From Euryarchaeota archaeon UBA256 (GTDB lineage Archaea > Thermoplasmatota > Poseidoniia > Poseidoniales > Poseidoniaceae), in the NCBI GenBank assembly GCA_002494645.1, contig DACE01000028.1:1-25602 (forward strand): a stretch of DNA of 25,602 bases, written 5' to 3'. The notes under the pieces were generated by a model. That model worked only from the letters and a program-made list of their open reading frames with translations, was not told the DNA's origin and made no database searches. Shown piece by piece: positions 7,920 through 15,897 of the stretch. Position 1 is the stretch's first letter; each line of letters opens with the position of its first letter. Made by a program: the position numbers and the translations under genes.

Positions 7920-9335
7920 GATACTGACACCTTCATTGAAGAAGTTGCTCAGCGGCTCGTCGACTATATCGCACTCAAGGATGACTCCGGAAAGGTAAAG
8001 CCTTCTCTTCCTATGAAATCTCTTCGTAGAACACTTGACGTCCACCTCCCACTCGAAGGCTTCGGGCTCAACGGTGTTCTGGACGACCTTGATACATACA
8101 TTCAGCAAAGTGTCAAAACACACAAGCCCGAATTTATGAATCCACTTTGGGGTGGCCTTTCTCTACCTGCTTTGGCAGGTGAAATCATTGCGACAGCCAC
8201 CAATAATTCGATGTACACCTTTGAACTTTCACCTATGGGTACACTCATTGAACAAGCCCTGATCGAGCGCATGTGCGAAATGGTTGGGTTTTCGGACGGT
8301 TTTGGAACCATGACCACAGGAGGGTCAAACGGAAACATGCTCGGCATGCTCTGTGCGCGAGAACACGCCGCCCCTGGTTCGACGAAACTTGGTTTCGACG
8401 GTACAAAAATGGTGGCCTTTGTTTCGGAAGAGTCGCATTACTCCGTGCTCATGTCCGCAAATGTCATTGGCATTGGCCATCAAAATGTCATCAAGGTCCG
8501 TTGCGACGAAGACGGCCGTATGGTTCCCGAAAGTTTGCTTGAAGAAATTCGATTTGCTAGGCAAGAGGGCCTCCAACCTTTTTGCATCATTGCAACGGCC
8601 GGAACGACGGTTCGGGGCGCATTTGACCCTATTGATTCCCTTGCAGACATTGCGCATCAAGAAGGGCTTTGGCTCCATGTGGATGCTGCATGGGGTGGTA
8701 CGTGCATGTTTTCTACCACCCATCGGCAATTGATGGATGGCATTGAGAAAGCAGACAGCATTTGCTGGGACGCACATAAGATGATGGGGATTCCATTGAT
8801 TTGCAGCACCTTTCTCGTCAAACGACCTGCCGTACTTCGCTCTCTTTGCAACCACGTGACCGTTGCTCACTATCTCTTCCATCAAGATGCTGAAAGTGAT
8901 GATCTGGGCCGTTACTCTCTTCAATGCGGGCGTCGCAATGACGCACTAAAATTGTGGATTGAGTGGCGTGTACGTGGTGACTCAGGTTGGGCAGACCTCG
9001 TTGAGTTGCACATGGACAATGCTGCTTACCTCGAGGCAGGGGTTGAAGCGCACCCCAACTTGGAAATGATGTCTTCAAGGATGTGGACCAATGTCTGTTT
9101 CCGCTACAAACATCAGGATTCTCCCCTTGATTCAAACCAATTGAATATTGAACTCAGGAAACGGTTGCTTGATGAGGGACGTTTCATGATCAGCCGAAGC
9201 AACATCGGCGAAGATGTCATCCTCCGCCCCGTGCTCTCGAACGAGAATGTGACTCGGGAATCAATCGACAAACTCTTGGCACGGATCCTCCACCATGGAG
9301 AAGAAATTATTCGGGGCATACCTGCTACAAATTGA
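7917..9335 (+). CDS. PLP-dependent group II amino-acid decarboxylase (glutamate/cysteine-sulfinate decarboxylase-like)
   Basis: This 472-residue enzyme belongs to the family of glutamate, aspartate, cysteine-sulfinate and aromatic amino-acid decarboxylases, which use pyridoxal phosphate. It has the cofactor-binding TTGGSNGN (133-140), the stacking histidine in ESH (174), the aspartate of HVDAAWGG (256) and the Schiff-base lysine of WDAHKMMG (288). FELSPMGTLIE near 102-112 is typical of the GAD/CSAD branch. The product could be GABA, beta-alanine or hypotaurine; the substrate cannot be read from the motifs alone. The ATG at 7917 has GGTGAGGG upstream within a possible hairpin. gcvT follows 47 bases later on the same strand, so co-transcription is likely. 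Such decarboxylases are not universal in archaea. Confidence 0.85.
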   Translation: MDTDTFIEEVAQRLVDYIALKDDSGKVKPSLPMKSLRRTLDVHLPLEGFGLNGVLDDLDTYIQQSVKTHKPEFMNPLWGGLSLPALAGEIIATATNNSMYTFELSPMGTLIEQALIERMCEMVGFSDGFGTMTTGGSNGNMLGMLCAREHAAPGSTKLGFDGTKMVAFVSEESHYSVLMSANVIGIGHQNVIKVRCDEDGRMVPESLLEEIRFARQEGLQPFCIIATAGTTVRGAFDPIDSLADIAHQEGLWLHVDAAWGGTCMFSTTHRQLMDGIEKADSICWDAHKMMGIPLICSTFLVKRPAVLRSLCNHVTVAHYLFHQDAESDDLGRYSLQCGRRNDALKLWIEWRVRGDSGWADLVELHMDNAAYLEAGVEAHPNLEMMSSRMWTNVCFRYKHQDSPLDSNQLNIELRKRLLDEGRFMISRSNIGEDVILRPVLSNENVTRESIDKLLARILHHGEEIIRGIPATN

Positions 9336-9382
9336 TAGTTCAAAGAACCGATGTTTATGGGGCGAATGGGCATGGTGAAGGC

Positions 9383-10501
9383 ATGAGCGACACAGCACCC
9401 GTACGCACCGCCCTCTTTGAGGAACACCTCCAACTGGATGCCAACATGGTTGATTTTCATGGCTTTGAATTGCCCATTTGGTATTCAAACATCAAAGAAG
9501 AGCACCTTGCTACTCGGGCTACGGCAGGTCTGTTTGACGTCTCTCACATGGGTTCGTTCCGCTTTCATGGGCCAAAGGTCAGAGAGTGGCTACAAAGCCT
9601 TGCCACGCAACGGGTGAGTTCCATAGCCCCCTCACGTTGTGCCTATACACATTTCCTTGACGAGGATGGATATCTCATCGACGACATGATTTTTGCAGTG
9701 GTGAGCGAAACTGAAATTCTCGGAGTCCCCAACGCATCGATGATCGGTGTCATGTGGGATTGGTTTACCAGTCATCTCCCCGCAGACGGGTCCGTCGTTT
9801 TGGAAGATCTTTCAGATGCGACGTCAATTCTCGCTCTTCAAGGTCCAGATGCGAAAGCCATCCTCGACCGGGCTGTGGGTGAAGGTCAACATGTAGCTCG
9901 ATTCAAGTGGCGAAGGCTGTCAGATAACCCGCTTGGAATCAGTGGATGGATTCAAGGAACGGGATATACCGGTGAGGCTGGATACGAGATTTTCATTCCC
10001 AACGAAGATGCTGCATTGCTTTGGCGCAGCCTCATTGGGGCTGGAGCAGTACCAATTGGGCTCGGTGCACGGGATACCCTGCGTCTCGAGAAGGGTTTCC
10101 TGCTCTCAGGCGTCGACTTTTGCTCACCTCCTTTGGATGAAGAAGGACATGATGGATTCCTCTCGAGGGACTCGTGGGAAACCAATGTTCCCTTTGGATT
10201 GGACCTTGACCACGAGTTCGTTGGGCGGCATCGAGTTGTGAGTCATGATGAATCTGATGCGCGTTGGTGGGGTATTCGTTACATCGAGAAAGGACCTCTC
10301 CCTCGTCCTGGAAAGGAAGTCCAATCCCTTGACGGCCAAACAATCGGACGGCTCACATCAGGAGCGCCGGCCCCCAGTCTCGGGAATGTTGGCATCGGTA
10401 TCGGCTACATGTCCGGTGTCAACGAAGGCGACGAGGTTCTCATCGTGGCGAGTCCTCGTAAATCGGTCAGAGCAGAAGTTGTCCGTCCGCCGTTTTATTG
10501 A
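9383..10501 (+). CDS. gcvT: Glycine cleavage system T protein (aminomethyltransferase)
   Basis: GcvT takes the aminomethyl group from lipoyl-GcvH and passes it to tetrahydrofolate, giving 5,10-methylene-THF and ammonia. The protein has 372 residues, a normal family length. Visible motifs are FDVSHMG (51-57), the catalytic-region aspartates in LIDDMI (100-101), GTGYTGEAGYE (192-202) and LGARDTLRLEKGF (227-239). The in-frame frame opens at a TTG (9332) overlapping the decarboxylase stop, but the ATG at 9383 has a GGTGAAG site just upstream and gives the typical start, with TALFEEHLQLDANMVDF close to the N-terminus. The 3' end overlaps the convergent glycosyltransferase gene by seven bases. gcvP lies 1.2 kb further on; gcvH and lpd are not in the window. 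Confidence 0.93.
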   Translation: MSDTAPVRTALFEEHLQLDANMVDFHGFELPIWYSNIKEEHLATRATAGLFDVSHMGSFRFHGPKVREWLQSLATQRVSSIAPSRCAYTHFLDEDGYLIDDMIFAVVSETEILGVPNASMIGVMWDWFTSHLPADGSVVLEDLSDATSILALQGPDAKAILDRAVGEGQHVARFKWRRLSDNPLGISGWIQGTGYTGEAGYEIFIPNEDAALLWRSLIGAGAVPIGLGARDTLRLEKGFLLSGVDFCSPPLDEEGHDGFLSRDSWETNVPFGLDLDHEFVGRHRVVSHDESDARWWGIRYIEKGPLPRPGKEVQSLDGQTIGRLTSGAPAPSLGNVGIGIGYMSGVNEGDEVLIVASPRKSVRAEVVRPPFY

Positions 10502-11643
10502 AGCAATTCAAAGACTTGCTCCATGGCCTTGAGCCATCGTTGCTGCTCTCGCTCCCCATTGGCATGCAATTCTACGCACCTGTCTTTGGCATCGAGCAAT
10601 GCTTGAGCCACACGTTCAGCATCACCCCAAGGTGCTGATTCACCGAGTTTTTCCTCGCTTACAAGGTCACTCATCAAGCAACCGTCGTTGACCACCGATG
10701 GAATACCGTAGGCAGCAGCATCAAACATTTTGACAGGTAAGGCTCCCTGTAATATGTTCCCCCGAAGGGGTGCATACATGGCAAACATCACGTCAATTTC
10801 AGACAAAAGGTCAGACAATTCACTCTGGTCGAACGAGGAGGTAATTTCCGCTTCCAACACTCCGGCTTCGACTTCGTCCATCATCATTCGGCGAACTTTT
10901 GCAGCCGCTACACCATCACCCGCAATGCGCAAGCGTGGCCGCTCATGCGGAGGAATCTCTTTGACAGCGGCGAGCAGTAATTCAAATGCTTTGATGTCGC
11001 GTACACGGCCTACATACCCCACAGTCCATTCCTTTTCTGGCTTGGTTTTGGTCGAAGGAAATGGAGGGACGGGTCGATTTTCGACGACACTTCCATCAAG
11101 GCCATGGTGTCTCAACCATTGGAGAAATCCCCGATGCCCCTCCTGCTTGACCTGCGTGCTCGATGTGATGATGGCCGTAGCGTGCTTTGCCCGCTTGACC
11201 ATTCGTTGTTTCATTCGTCCGCTAACGAATGAGCGAAGGTTGGATTGAGGCGCAGGATAACGAACCCAAGTGTGCTGGAGATCGTGCATGTCAAACACAA
11301 AAGGCACATTGAGAGATTGTTTCAGAGCAGTGCCAACCCTCAGTGTATCTGCGTCATGACAGTAAACCAGGCCGGGAGGGTCGTGGGTCAGTGTTCGAAT
11401 CACCATGCGCTGAAAGCGCCGAATGCCCCGATAGGTGTCGAGCGTACCTCCAAATGGCGTATCACCCAAGTGGTAACGCATGATTCGTACACCTTTGTGA
11501 TTTTCAGAGGTTGGATGTGTCTGGTTTCTGTCAAAGGCGTGTACGGTGACTCGATATCCCGCCTCCTGCATCCACTCAGCATGGCGTAGAACCCTCGGGT
11601 CCGGAGCACACGGATTGGTTACCACCATGACCACTCGCACCAT
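10495..11643 (-). CDS. GT-B fold glycosyltransferase (GT4-like)
   Basis: This protein of 382 residues looks like a retaining GT4-type glycosyltransferase that would use a nucleotide sugar to build glycolipids, surface polysaccharide or N-glycans. The N-terminal Rossmann half starts with VRVVMVVTNP and contains HDADTLRVG. The C-terminal half has YVGRVRDIKAFELLL, then LRIAGDG, then the donor-binding region PVKMFDAAAYGIPSVV. I see no signal peptide or membrane helix. The frame is open to 11775, but the ATG at 11643 starts exactly at the first strand of the fold, and a longer form would run into gcvPA. It stands alone on the minus strand between gcvT and gcvPA, so it splits the glycine cleavage genes. 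The acceptor is unknown. Confidence 0.85.
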   Translation of the reverse strand: MVRVVMVVTNPCAPDPRVLRHAEWMQEAGYRVTVHAFDRNQTHPTSENHKGVRIMRYHLGDTPFGGTLDTYRGIRRFQRMVIRTLTHDPPGLVYCHDADTLRVGTALKQSLNVPFVFDMHDLQHTWVRYPAPQSNLRSFVSGRMKQRMVKRAKHATAIITSSTQVKQEGHRGFLQWLRHHGLDGSVVENRPVPPFPSTKTKPEKEWTVGYVGRVRDIKAFELLLAAVKEIPPHERPRLRIAGDGVAAAKVRRMMMDEVEAGVLEAEITSSFDQSELSDLLSEIDVMFAMYAPLRGNILQGALPVKMFDAAAYGIPSVVNDGCLMSDLVSEEKLGESAPWGDAERVAQALLDAKDRCVELHANGEREQQRWLKAMEQVFELLQ

Positions 11644-11709
11644 GGTCCTGCGAAGCGGTTGAACGCCATAGGCTGTTCCCTTCTTGCTGCTGATGCAAAG
11701 CAATGCATT

Positions 11710-13137
11710 ATGAGCGGTGCGCGCATGGGTTTCATCACACACCCACCCGAGGAGATGAACGTCATGGTCGACCAACTTCCAAACAGAGGCAGAGAAGCCG
11801 AAATGCTACAGTCCATGGGACTCCAAACTATGGAGGACCTCTTCATTGATATTCCCGCTGATGTGCGATTCAAAGAAGAATTGCCCTTGCGTGGTCCTCA
11901 GTCTGAAGAAGAGATCATAGCAGATGCTCGCCGTTTGCTGGGTTCCAACGTCGACATGGGTGCACGACCTTCCTTTATCGGCGCAGGACTCTATCGAAAT
12001 TATGTCCCTGCTGCGGTCTTTCAATTGGTGACTCGTGGGGAGTTTTTGACAGCCTATACGCCCTACCAACCCGAAGTAAGTCAAGGAATGTTGCAGGCTA
12101 TGTGGGAATTTCAAACCCTTATTTCTGAACTGGTCGGTCTTCCAGTTGCGAATCTCTCGCTCTATGATGGTTCAACAGCAGCCGCCGAGGCTTTGACCTG
12201 TGCCGTTCGAGTGCACAACCGAAAAGCGTCCCAATCCAACACCGTTTATGTCTCAGAATTGATACCGCCCGACAAAATGTCAGTGATGGAAAATTATTGC
12301 CAAGGGGCAGAAATCATCATCAAGACCCTCAAGCATAATGCTGACGGGACGCTTGATCTTGGCGGACTCAAAGAGGCTGCTGGCTCCTGTGGTGTCTATC
12401 TTGAACAACCAAATCCCCTTGGTATCCTTGACGAAGGTCTCATCACGGTCAAAGACATCATAGGGGCCAATACTGCTCTCATCGTTGGTGTACAACCCGT
12501 TTCGTTAGGCATCGTTGAGGCTCCAGGCCATTACGGAGCAGACATCGTCGTGGGAGAAGGTCAACCCTTGGGAAGCCCCGTTACCGGCGGAGGGCCACTT
12601 TACGGCATTTTTGCATGCACGAAACCTTACTTGCGCTTAATGCCCGGCCGTATTGTCGGTCGTTCCATCGATGTTGACGGGAAGGAAGCCTATTGCCTCA
12701 CCCTTTCGACCAGAGAACAGCATATTCGTCGCCATCGTGCTACCTCTAACATTTGCACTAACGAGACACTCATTGCCCTCATGGGTGCCATGCACATGGC
12801 CCTCTTGGGCCCAGACGGATTACGAGATTTGGCGCAACGAAACCTCGCAGCCTGTCAGCGTACGAAAGAAATCCTCTCTACGACCAAAGGTATTGAGATT
12901 GTTCACACTGCACACCATTTCAACGAATTTGCCATCCGTGTGCCCGGCTCAGCAAAAGACTGCCTCAACTACTTGGATGACAACGGAATTATCGGTGGCT
13001 TTGACCTTTCAACCTGGTATCCAGAATCAAAGGACCAAATCTTGGTGACGGCAACCGACCAAACCACACTGCGAGATATCGAGGTCCTTTCTGCCCAATT
13101 GGCGATGTGGTCCATGCATCAGGGGGTGAGTGCTTGA
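11710..13137 (+). CDS. gcvPA: Glycine dehydrogenase (decarboxylating) subunit 1, P protein alpha
   Basis: This is the N-terminal half-equivalent of glycine decarboxylase (P protein), in the two-subunit form common in archaea and many bacteria. With GcvPB it decarboxylates glycine and loads the aminomethyl group onto GcvH. Family landmarks are HPPEEM at the N-terminus, FIGAGLYRNYVPA, AYTPYQPEVSQGMLQAMWEFQT, NLSLYDGSTAAAEA, GEGQPLGSP and REQHIRRHRATSNICTNE. The length is about 475 residues, close to the usual 440-450 plus a short extension. The start is uncertain: ATG 11710 (used here) and ATG 11725 both come shortly before the conserved region; the frame also opens at 11659. The stop overlaps the gcvPB start by the four bases TTGA, which indicates translational coupling. 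Confidence 0.92.
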   Translation: MSGARMGFITHPPEEMNVMVDQLPNRGREAEMLQSMGLQTMEDLFIDIPADVRFKEELPLRGPQSEEEIIADARRLLGSNVDMGARPSFIGAGLYRNYVPAAVFQLVTRGEFLTAYTPYQPEVSQGMLQAMWEFQTLISELVGLPVANLSLYDGSTAAAEALTCAVRVHNRKASQSNTVYVSELIPPDKMSVMENYCQGAEIIIKTLKHNADGTLDLGGLKEAAGSCGVYLEQPNPLGILDEGLITVKDIIGANTALIVGVQPVSLGIVEAPGHYGADIVVGEGQPLGSPVTGGGPLYGIFACTKPYLRLMPGRIVGRSIDVDGKEAYCLTLSTREQHIRRHRATSNICTNETLIALMGAMHMALLGPDGLRDLAQRNLAACQRTKEILSTTKGIEIVHTAHHFNEFAIRVPGSAKDCLNYLDDNGIIGGFDLSTWYPESKDQILVTATDQTTLRDIEVLSAQLAMWSMHQGVSA

Positions 13138-14636
13138 GTCATCTGTTCAACCACAACGGAGCCAACGACACAGGATATAGCCAGCCCCCCGGTCTTACTT
13201 GCGTCAATGAAGCAACCGTCCCTTCGGGTTTGGTACGCCAACATTCAGCTCGTTGGCCCCGGCTATCAGAGCCAGAGATGGTCCGTCATTACACGTGGCT
13301 TTCCAAGCGTAATTTTGGCATTGACACAGGATTCTACCCGCTTGGCTCATGCACCATGAAACACAATCCACGCGTCAATGAAGTCATTGCACAACTTCCG
13401 GGAATTGCCGATATTCACCCGCATCAACCCGAGCACCACCTCCAAGGTTTGTTGTCTATTTTCTACGAGATGCAACACATGCTGGAGATTTGTGCTGGAA
13501 TGGACCAAGTAACGCTCCAACCTGTTGCAGGTGCCCAAGGCGAATTTACTGCTATACGCTGTATACAGGAATACTTCCGCCAGCGAGGAGAGGACCAACG
13601 AACCAAAGTGATTGTACCTGATTCAGCTCACGGAACCAATCCCGCAAGTGCCGCTATGTGCGGTTTTGAGATTGTTGAAATTCCAAGTCTAGCAGACGGC
13701 CGAATGGATTTGGCAGCACTTGCTGCAGTCGCTGACGAAACCACTGCCGCCATGATGATCACCAATCCCAACACCCTCGGTCTGTTCGAGGCAGACATCA
13801 AAGAAGCAAGTCAAATCGTCCATGATGCAGGTGGCCAGATGTACTATGATGGGGCCAACTTCAACGCTATTTTGGGCATCACATCTCCCGGTCTGATGGG
13901 CTTTGATGCAGTGCACTTCAATCTTCACAAGACCTTCTCCCAACCTCACGGGGGAGGTGGTCCAGGTTCGGGACCCATCGGAGTCAAGGCACAACTCGCT
14001 CCTTTCTTGCCCGGTCCTTTGGCAGCGCGCCGAAGTCCTACGGCGCAGGAAAGTGTCACTGCAGTGGACGACTATTGGTATCACTGGCATCAACCCGAAC
14101 ACAGCATTGGCAAGGTGCAACAGTGGCACGGTAATGCAGGTGCCGTGATTCGATGTTGGGCATATTACCGTCGCTATGGCTCTGGACTCAAGACCATGTC
14201 GGAGCATGCGGTTCTCAATGCAAATTACCTCCGTCATGCTATTCATCGCGAAGCCAAGAAGGAAGGCGTGAGTCATCTCTTCGTGGACGGTGCAGAAACA
14301 GATGTTGCGAAACACGAATTCACGCTTTCCATGCAACCCGCAAAGGATGCTTTGGGTATTTCGGCAATGGATGTAGCCAAAGGACTTCTCGACAAGGGAT
14401 ACATGGCTCCCACTGTTTACTTCCCGCTCGTGGTTCCAGAATGCATGATGATCGAACCAACAGAGACCGAGTCCAAAGACACCCTTGACACCTTTGCTGA
14501 GCAATTTGTAGAGGTTCTTCAAACAGATGCAGAAACCCTCCATGCAGCACCTGTGACGACACCCGTTCGCCGTGTTGACGAGGTCTATGCTGCTCGAAAC
14601 CTTTGCTTGCGCCATCCCTTTGAGGATTCGGAGTAA
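13134..14636 (+). CDS. gcvPB: Glycine dehydrogenase (decarboxylating) subunit 2, P protein beta
   Basis: This is the PLP-binding subunit of glycine decarboxylase, about 500 residues long. The cofactor lysine lies in NLHKTFSQPHGGGGPG (about residue 266). Other landmarks are GFYPLGSCTMKHNP, the DSAHGTNPASA region, TNPNTLGLFE and YYDGANFNAI. I chose the TTG at 13134, which overlaps the gcvPA stop (TTGA) and follows an AGGGGGTGAG ribosome-binding site; an ATG at 13107 is in frame but lies inside gcvPA. GcvPA and GcvPB together make the P protein of the glycine cleavage system; GcvT is encoded upstream beyond the glycosyltransferase. A long open frame on the other strand (13689-14645) is a shadow of this gene. 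Confidence 0.94.
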   Translation: MSHLFNHNGANDTGYSQPPGLTCVNEATVPSGLVRQHSARWPRLSEPEMVRHYTWLSKRNFGIDTGFYPLGSCTMKHNPRVNEVIAQLPGIADIHPHQPEHHLQGLLSIFYEMQHMLEICAGMDQVTLQPVAGAQGEFTAIRCIQEYFRQRGEDQRTKVIVPDSAHGTNPASAAMCGFEIVEIPSLADGRMDLAALAAVADETTAAMMITNPNTLGLFEADIKEASQIVHDAGGQMYYDGANFNAILGITSPGLMGFDAVHFNLHKTFSQPHGGGGPGSGPIGVKAQLAPFLPGPLAARRSPTAQESVTAVDDYWYHWHQPEHSIGKVQQWHGNAGAVIRCWAYYRRYGSGLKTMSEHAVLNANYLRHAIHREAKKEGVSHLFVDGAETDVAKHEFTLSMQPAKDALGISAMDVAKGLLDKGYMAPTVYFPLVVPECMMIEPTETESKDTLDTFAEQFVEVLQTDAETLHAAPVTTPVRRVDEVYAARNLCLRHPFEDSE

Positions 14637-14688
14637 AAGGGGCAATGACTATTGGGAAATCGCCTCACGCAGATGCGTGAGCAGTGAG

Positions 14689-15354
14689 GTGACGACTCAG
14701 GACGGATGGGTGAGTTACCCGCCCGAAAGCGATTTTTCAATCACGCTTTTTCTCTTTGCGTGGGCCTTGATGCCTGTTGGTTTTATGTGCATGCTCTTGG
14801 CATTTCATCGCTATGAAGTCTACCGCTTCGCCGTTGCGGCAACATCACTTGCCCTCCTTCTGTTGGCCTATATCTCCGGCATCACACAACGTGTCGGGGC
14901 TTTTCGAGACCGAAAGGTGCAGTTGACCATCGGCGTCCTAAGTCTCGCAACGCTCTCTGTTGTTGGAGTCTGGTTCTTCGACCTTGAACAGTGGTGGTGG
15001 CTTTCCTACGGTCTTGTGATTGGCTGCGTTCCAATGATGTATGTTTCACTCGATGCCTTGTCCGGATGCAATGCTGATGGTTGGAAATTAGCATGGCCCG
15101 TGGCAACGCACGTGCCCGAAGCCCACCTGTCGTCGTGGCGAATCCTCTCCGCTCGTTGGAAGACCGGTTTGATGGCATGGACCTACCTTGCTGATGGGCA
15201 GGTCGCCGTCCTTTTCGGTGCGAAGGATGGTGATGTTACATCGCTCTGTTACGAAGTGCTCTGTTCAACTGAGAACCAGCCCAAGAAGGCTGCGACAGGA
15301 CTGAACTTTGCAGAGATGAGTGGCTTAGGAACCGCTCAATTTGGCGAGGAGTAG
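14689..15354 (+). CDS. Four-helix membrane protein of unknown function
   Basis: I do not recognise a family. The protein has four likely membrane helices in its first 130 residues (starting near SITLFLFAWALMP, YRFAVAATSLALL, VQLTIGVLSLATL and WWLSYGLVIGCVP). A soluble C-terminal part of about 90 residues follows, with several Trp residues and no recognisable catalytic motif. The start is uncertain: no ATG lies in a good place, and GTG codons at 14677, 14689 and 14710 are all in frame. I use 14689 because a GTGAG lies seven bases before it; an ATG far upstream at 14572 would lie within gcvPB. It sits between gcvPB and purE on the same strand, but nothing visible ties it to glycine or purine metabolism. 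Confidence 0.6.
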   Translation: MTTQDGWVSYPPESDFSITLFLFAWALMPVGFMCMLLAFHRYEVYRFAVAATSLALLLLAYISGITQRVGAFRDRKVQLTIGVLSLATLSVVGVWFFDLEQWWWLSYGLVIGCVPMMYVSLDALSGCNADGWKLAWPVATHVPEAHLSSWRILSARWKTGLMAWTYLADGQVAVLFGAKDGDVTSLCYEVLCSTENQPKKAATGLNFAEMSGLGTAQFGEE

Positions 15355-15383
15355 GCTCTTTTTCTCCGTCAAATCAGGGAGTC

Positions 15384-15393
15384 ATCTAAAAGA
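15384..15393 (+). promoter_or_regulatory. Possible TATA box for a leaderless purE-guaAB transcript
   Basis: ATCTAAAAGA resembles an archaeal TATA box, and its centre lies about 23 bases before the purE ATG, the distance expected if transcription starts at or next to the start codon. A T-rich CTTTTTCTCC (from 15357) just after the upstream stop could end the preceding transcript. Both are weak signals in a 56-base gap. Confidence 0.3.
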
Positions 15394-15410
15394 ACCATCC
15401 GCGCTGGCCG

Positions 15411-15896
15411 ATGGATATGGAAGTCACAATTCTTCTTGGGTCCTCATCGGACCTGCCGATTGCCGAAAAATGTACGAAAATACTTGACCAATTTGATGTG
15501 TCATACCAACTAAGGGTGGCCTCTGCTCACCGTTCACCGCGCTTTGTTGAACAAATCATTGGCGATGCCCTCGACGATGGCTGTCATATTTTCATCGCTA
15601 TGGCCGGCCTCGCTGCAGCACTTCCCGGAGCGGTGGCAGCGTTGACCACAAAACCCGTTATCGGTGTCCCATGCGGTGGTCGTGTTCCCTTTGATTCACT
15701 TTTGTCCATTGTCCAATTGCCTCCAGGCGTTCCTGCTGCAACCGTTGGTGTTGACCGTGGTGACAATGCTGGCTACCTCGCAGTGCAAATGCTTGGTATG
15801 TTCATTCCAAAGTATGCTGCGGCTCTTGAACAAAACAAGTTGGACCAAATTGAGCGAGTCAAGCGCCAAGACCGGGAAATCAACGGCGGTGCTTGA
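15411..15896 (+). CDS. purE: N5-carboxyaminoimidazole ribonucleotide mutase / AIR carboxylase
   Basis: PurE makes 4-carboxy-AIR in de novo purine synthesis, from N5-CAIR (class I) or from AIR and CO2 (class II). The 161-residue protein has the phosphate loop GSSSDLP (10-16), the catalytic SAHRSP (38-43) and the PVIGVP core. The loop that reads GGAAHLPG in E. coli-type PurE is AGLAAALPG here (65-73), without the histidine, so the class cannot be assigned by the usual bacterial signature. The ATG at 15411 is followed by another at 15417. A TATA-like ATCTAAAAGA at 15384-15393 is about 23 bases upstream, so a nearly leaderless transcript is possible. guaAB starts one base after the stop. No purK is in the window. 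Confidence 0.92.
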   Translation: MDMEVTILLGSSSDLPIAEKCTKILDQFDVSYQLRVASAHRSPRFVEQIIGDALDDGCHIFIAMAGLAAALPGAVAALTTKPVIGVPCGGRVPFDSLLSIVQLPPGVPAATVGVDRGDNAGYLAVQMLGMFIPKYAAALEQNKLDQIERVKRQDREINGGA

Positions 15897-15897
15897 G

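Noticed and set aside
8325..8924. 199-codon minus-strand open frame opposite the decarboxylase
   Set aside because: Lies opposite conserved PLP-enzyme motifs; no independent coding evidence.
13689..14645. 318-codon open frame on the minus strand opposite gcvPB
   Set aside because: It lies fully opposite a gene with a clear family match and has a Cys/His-rich composition typical of an antisense shadow; no known motif.
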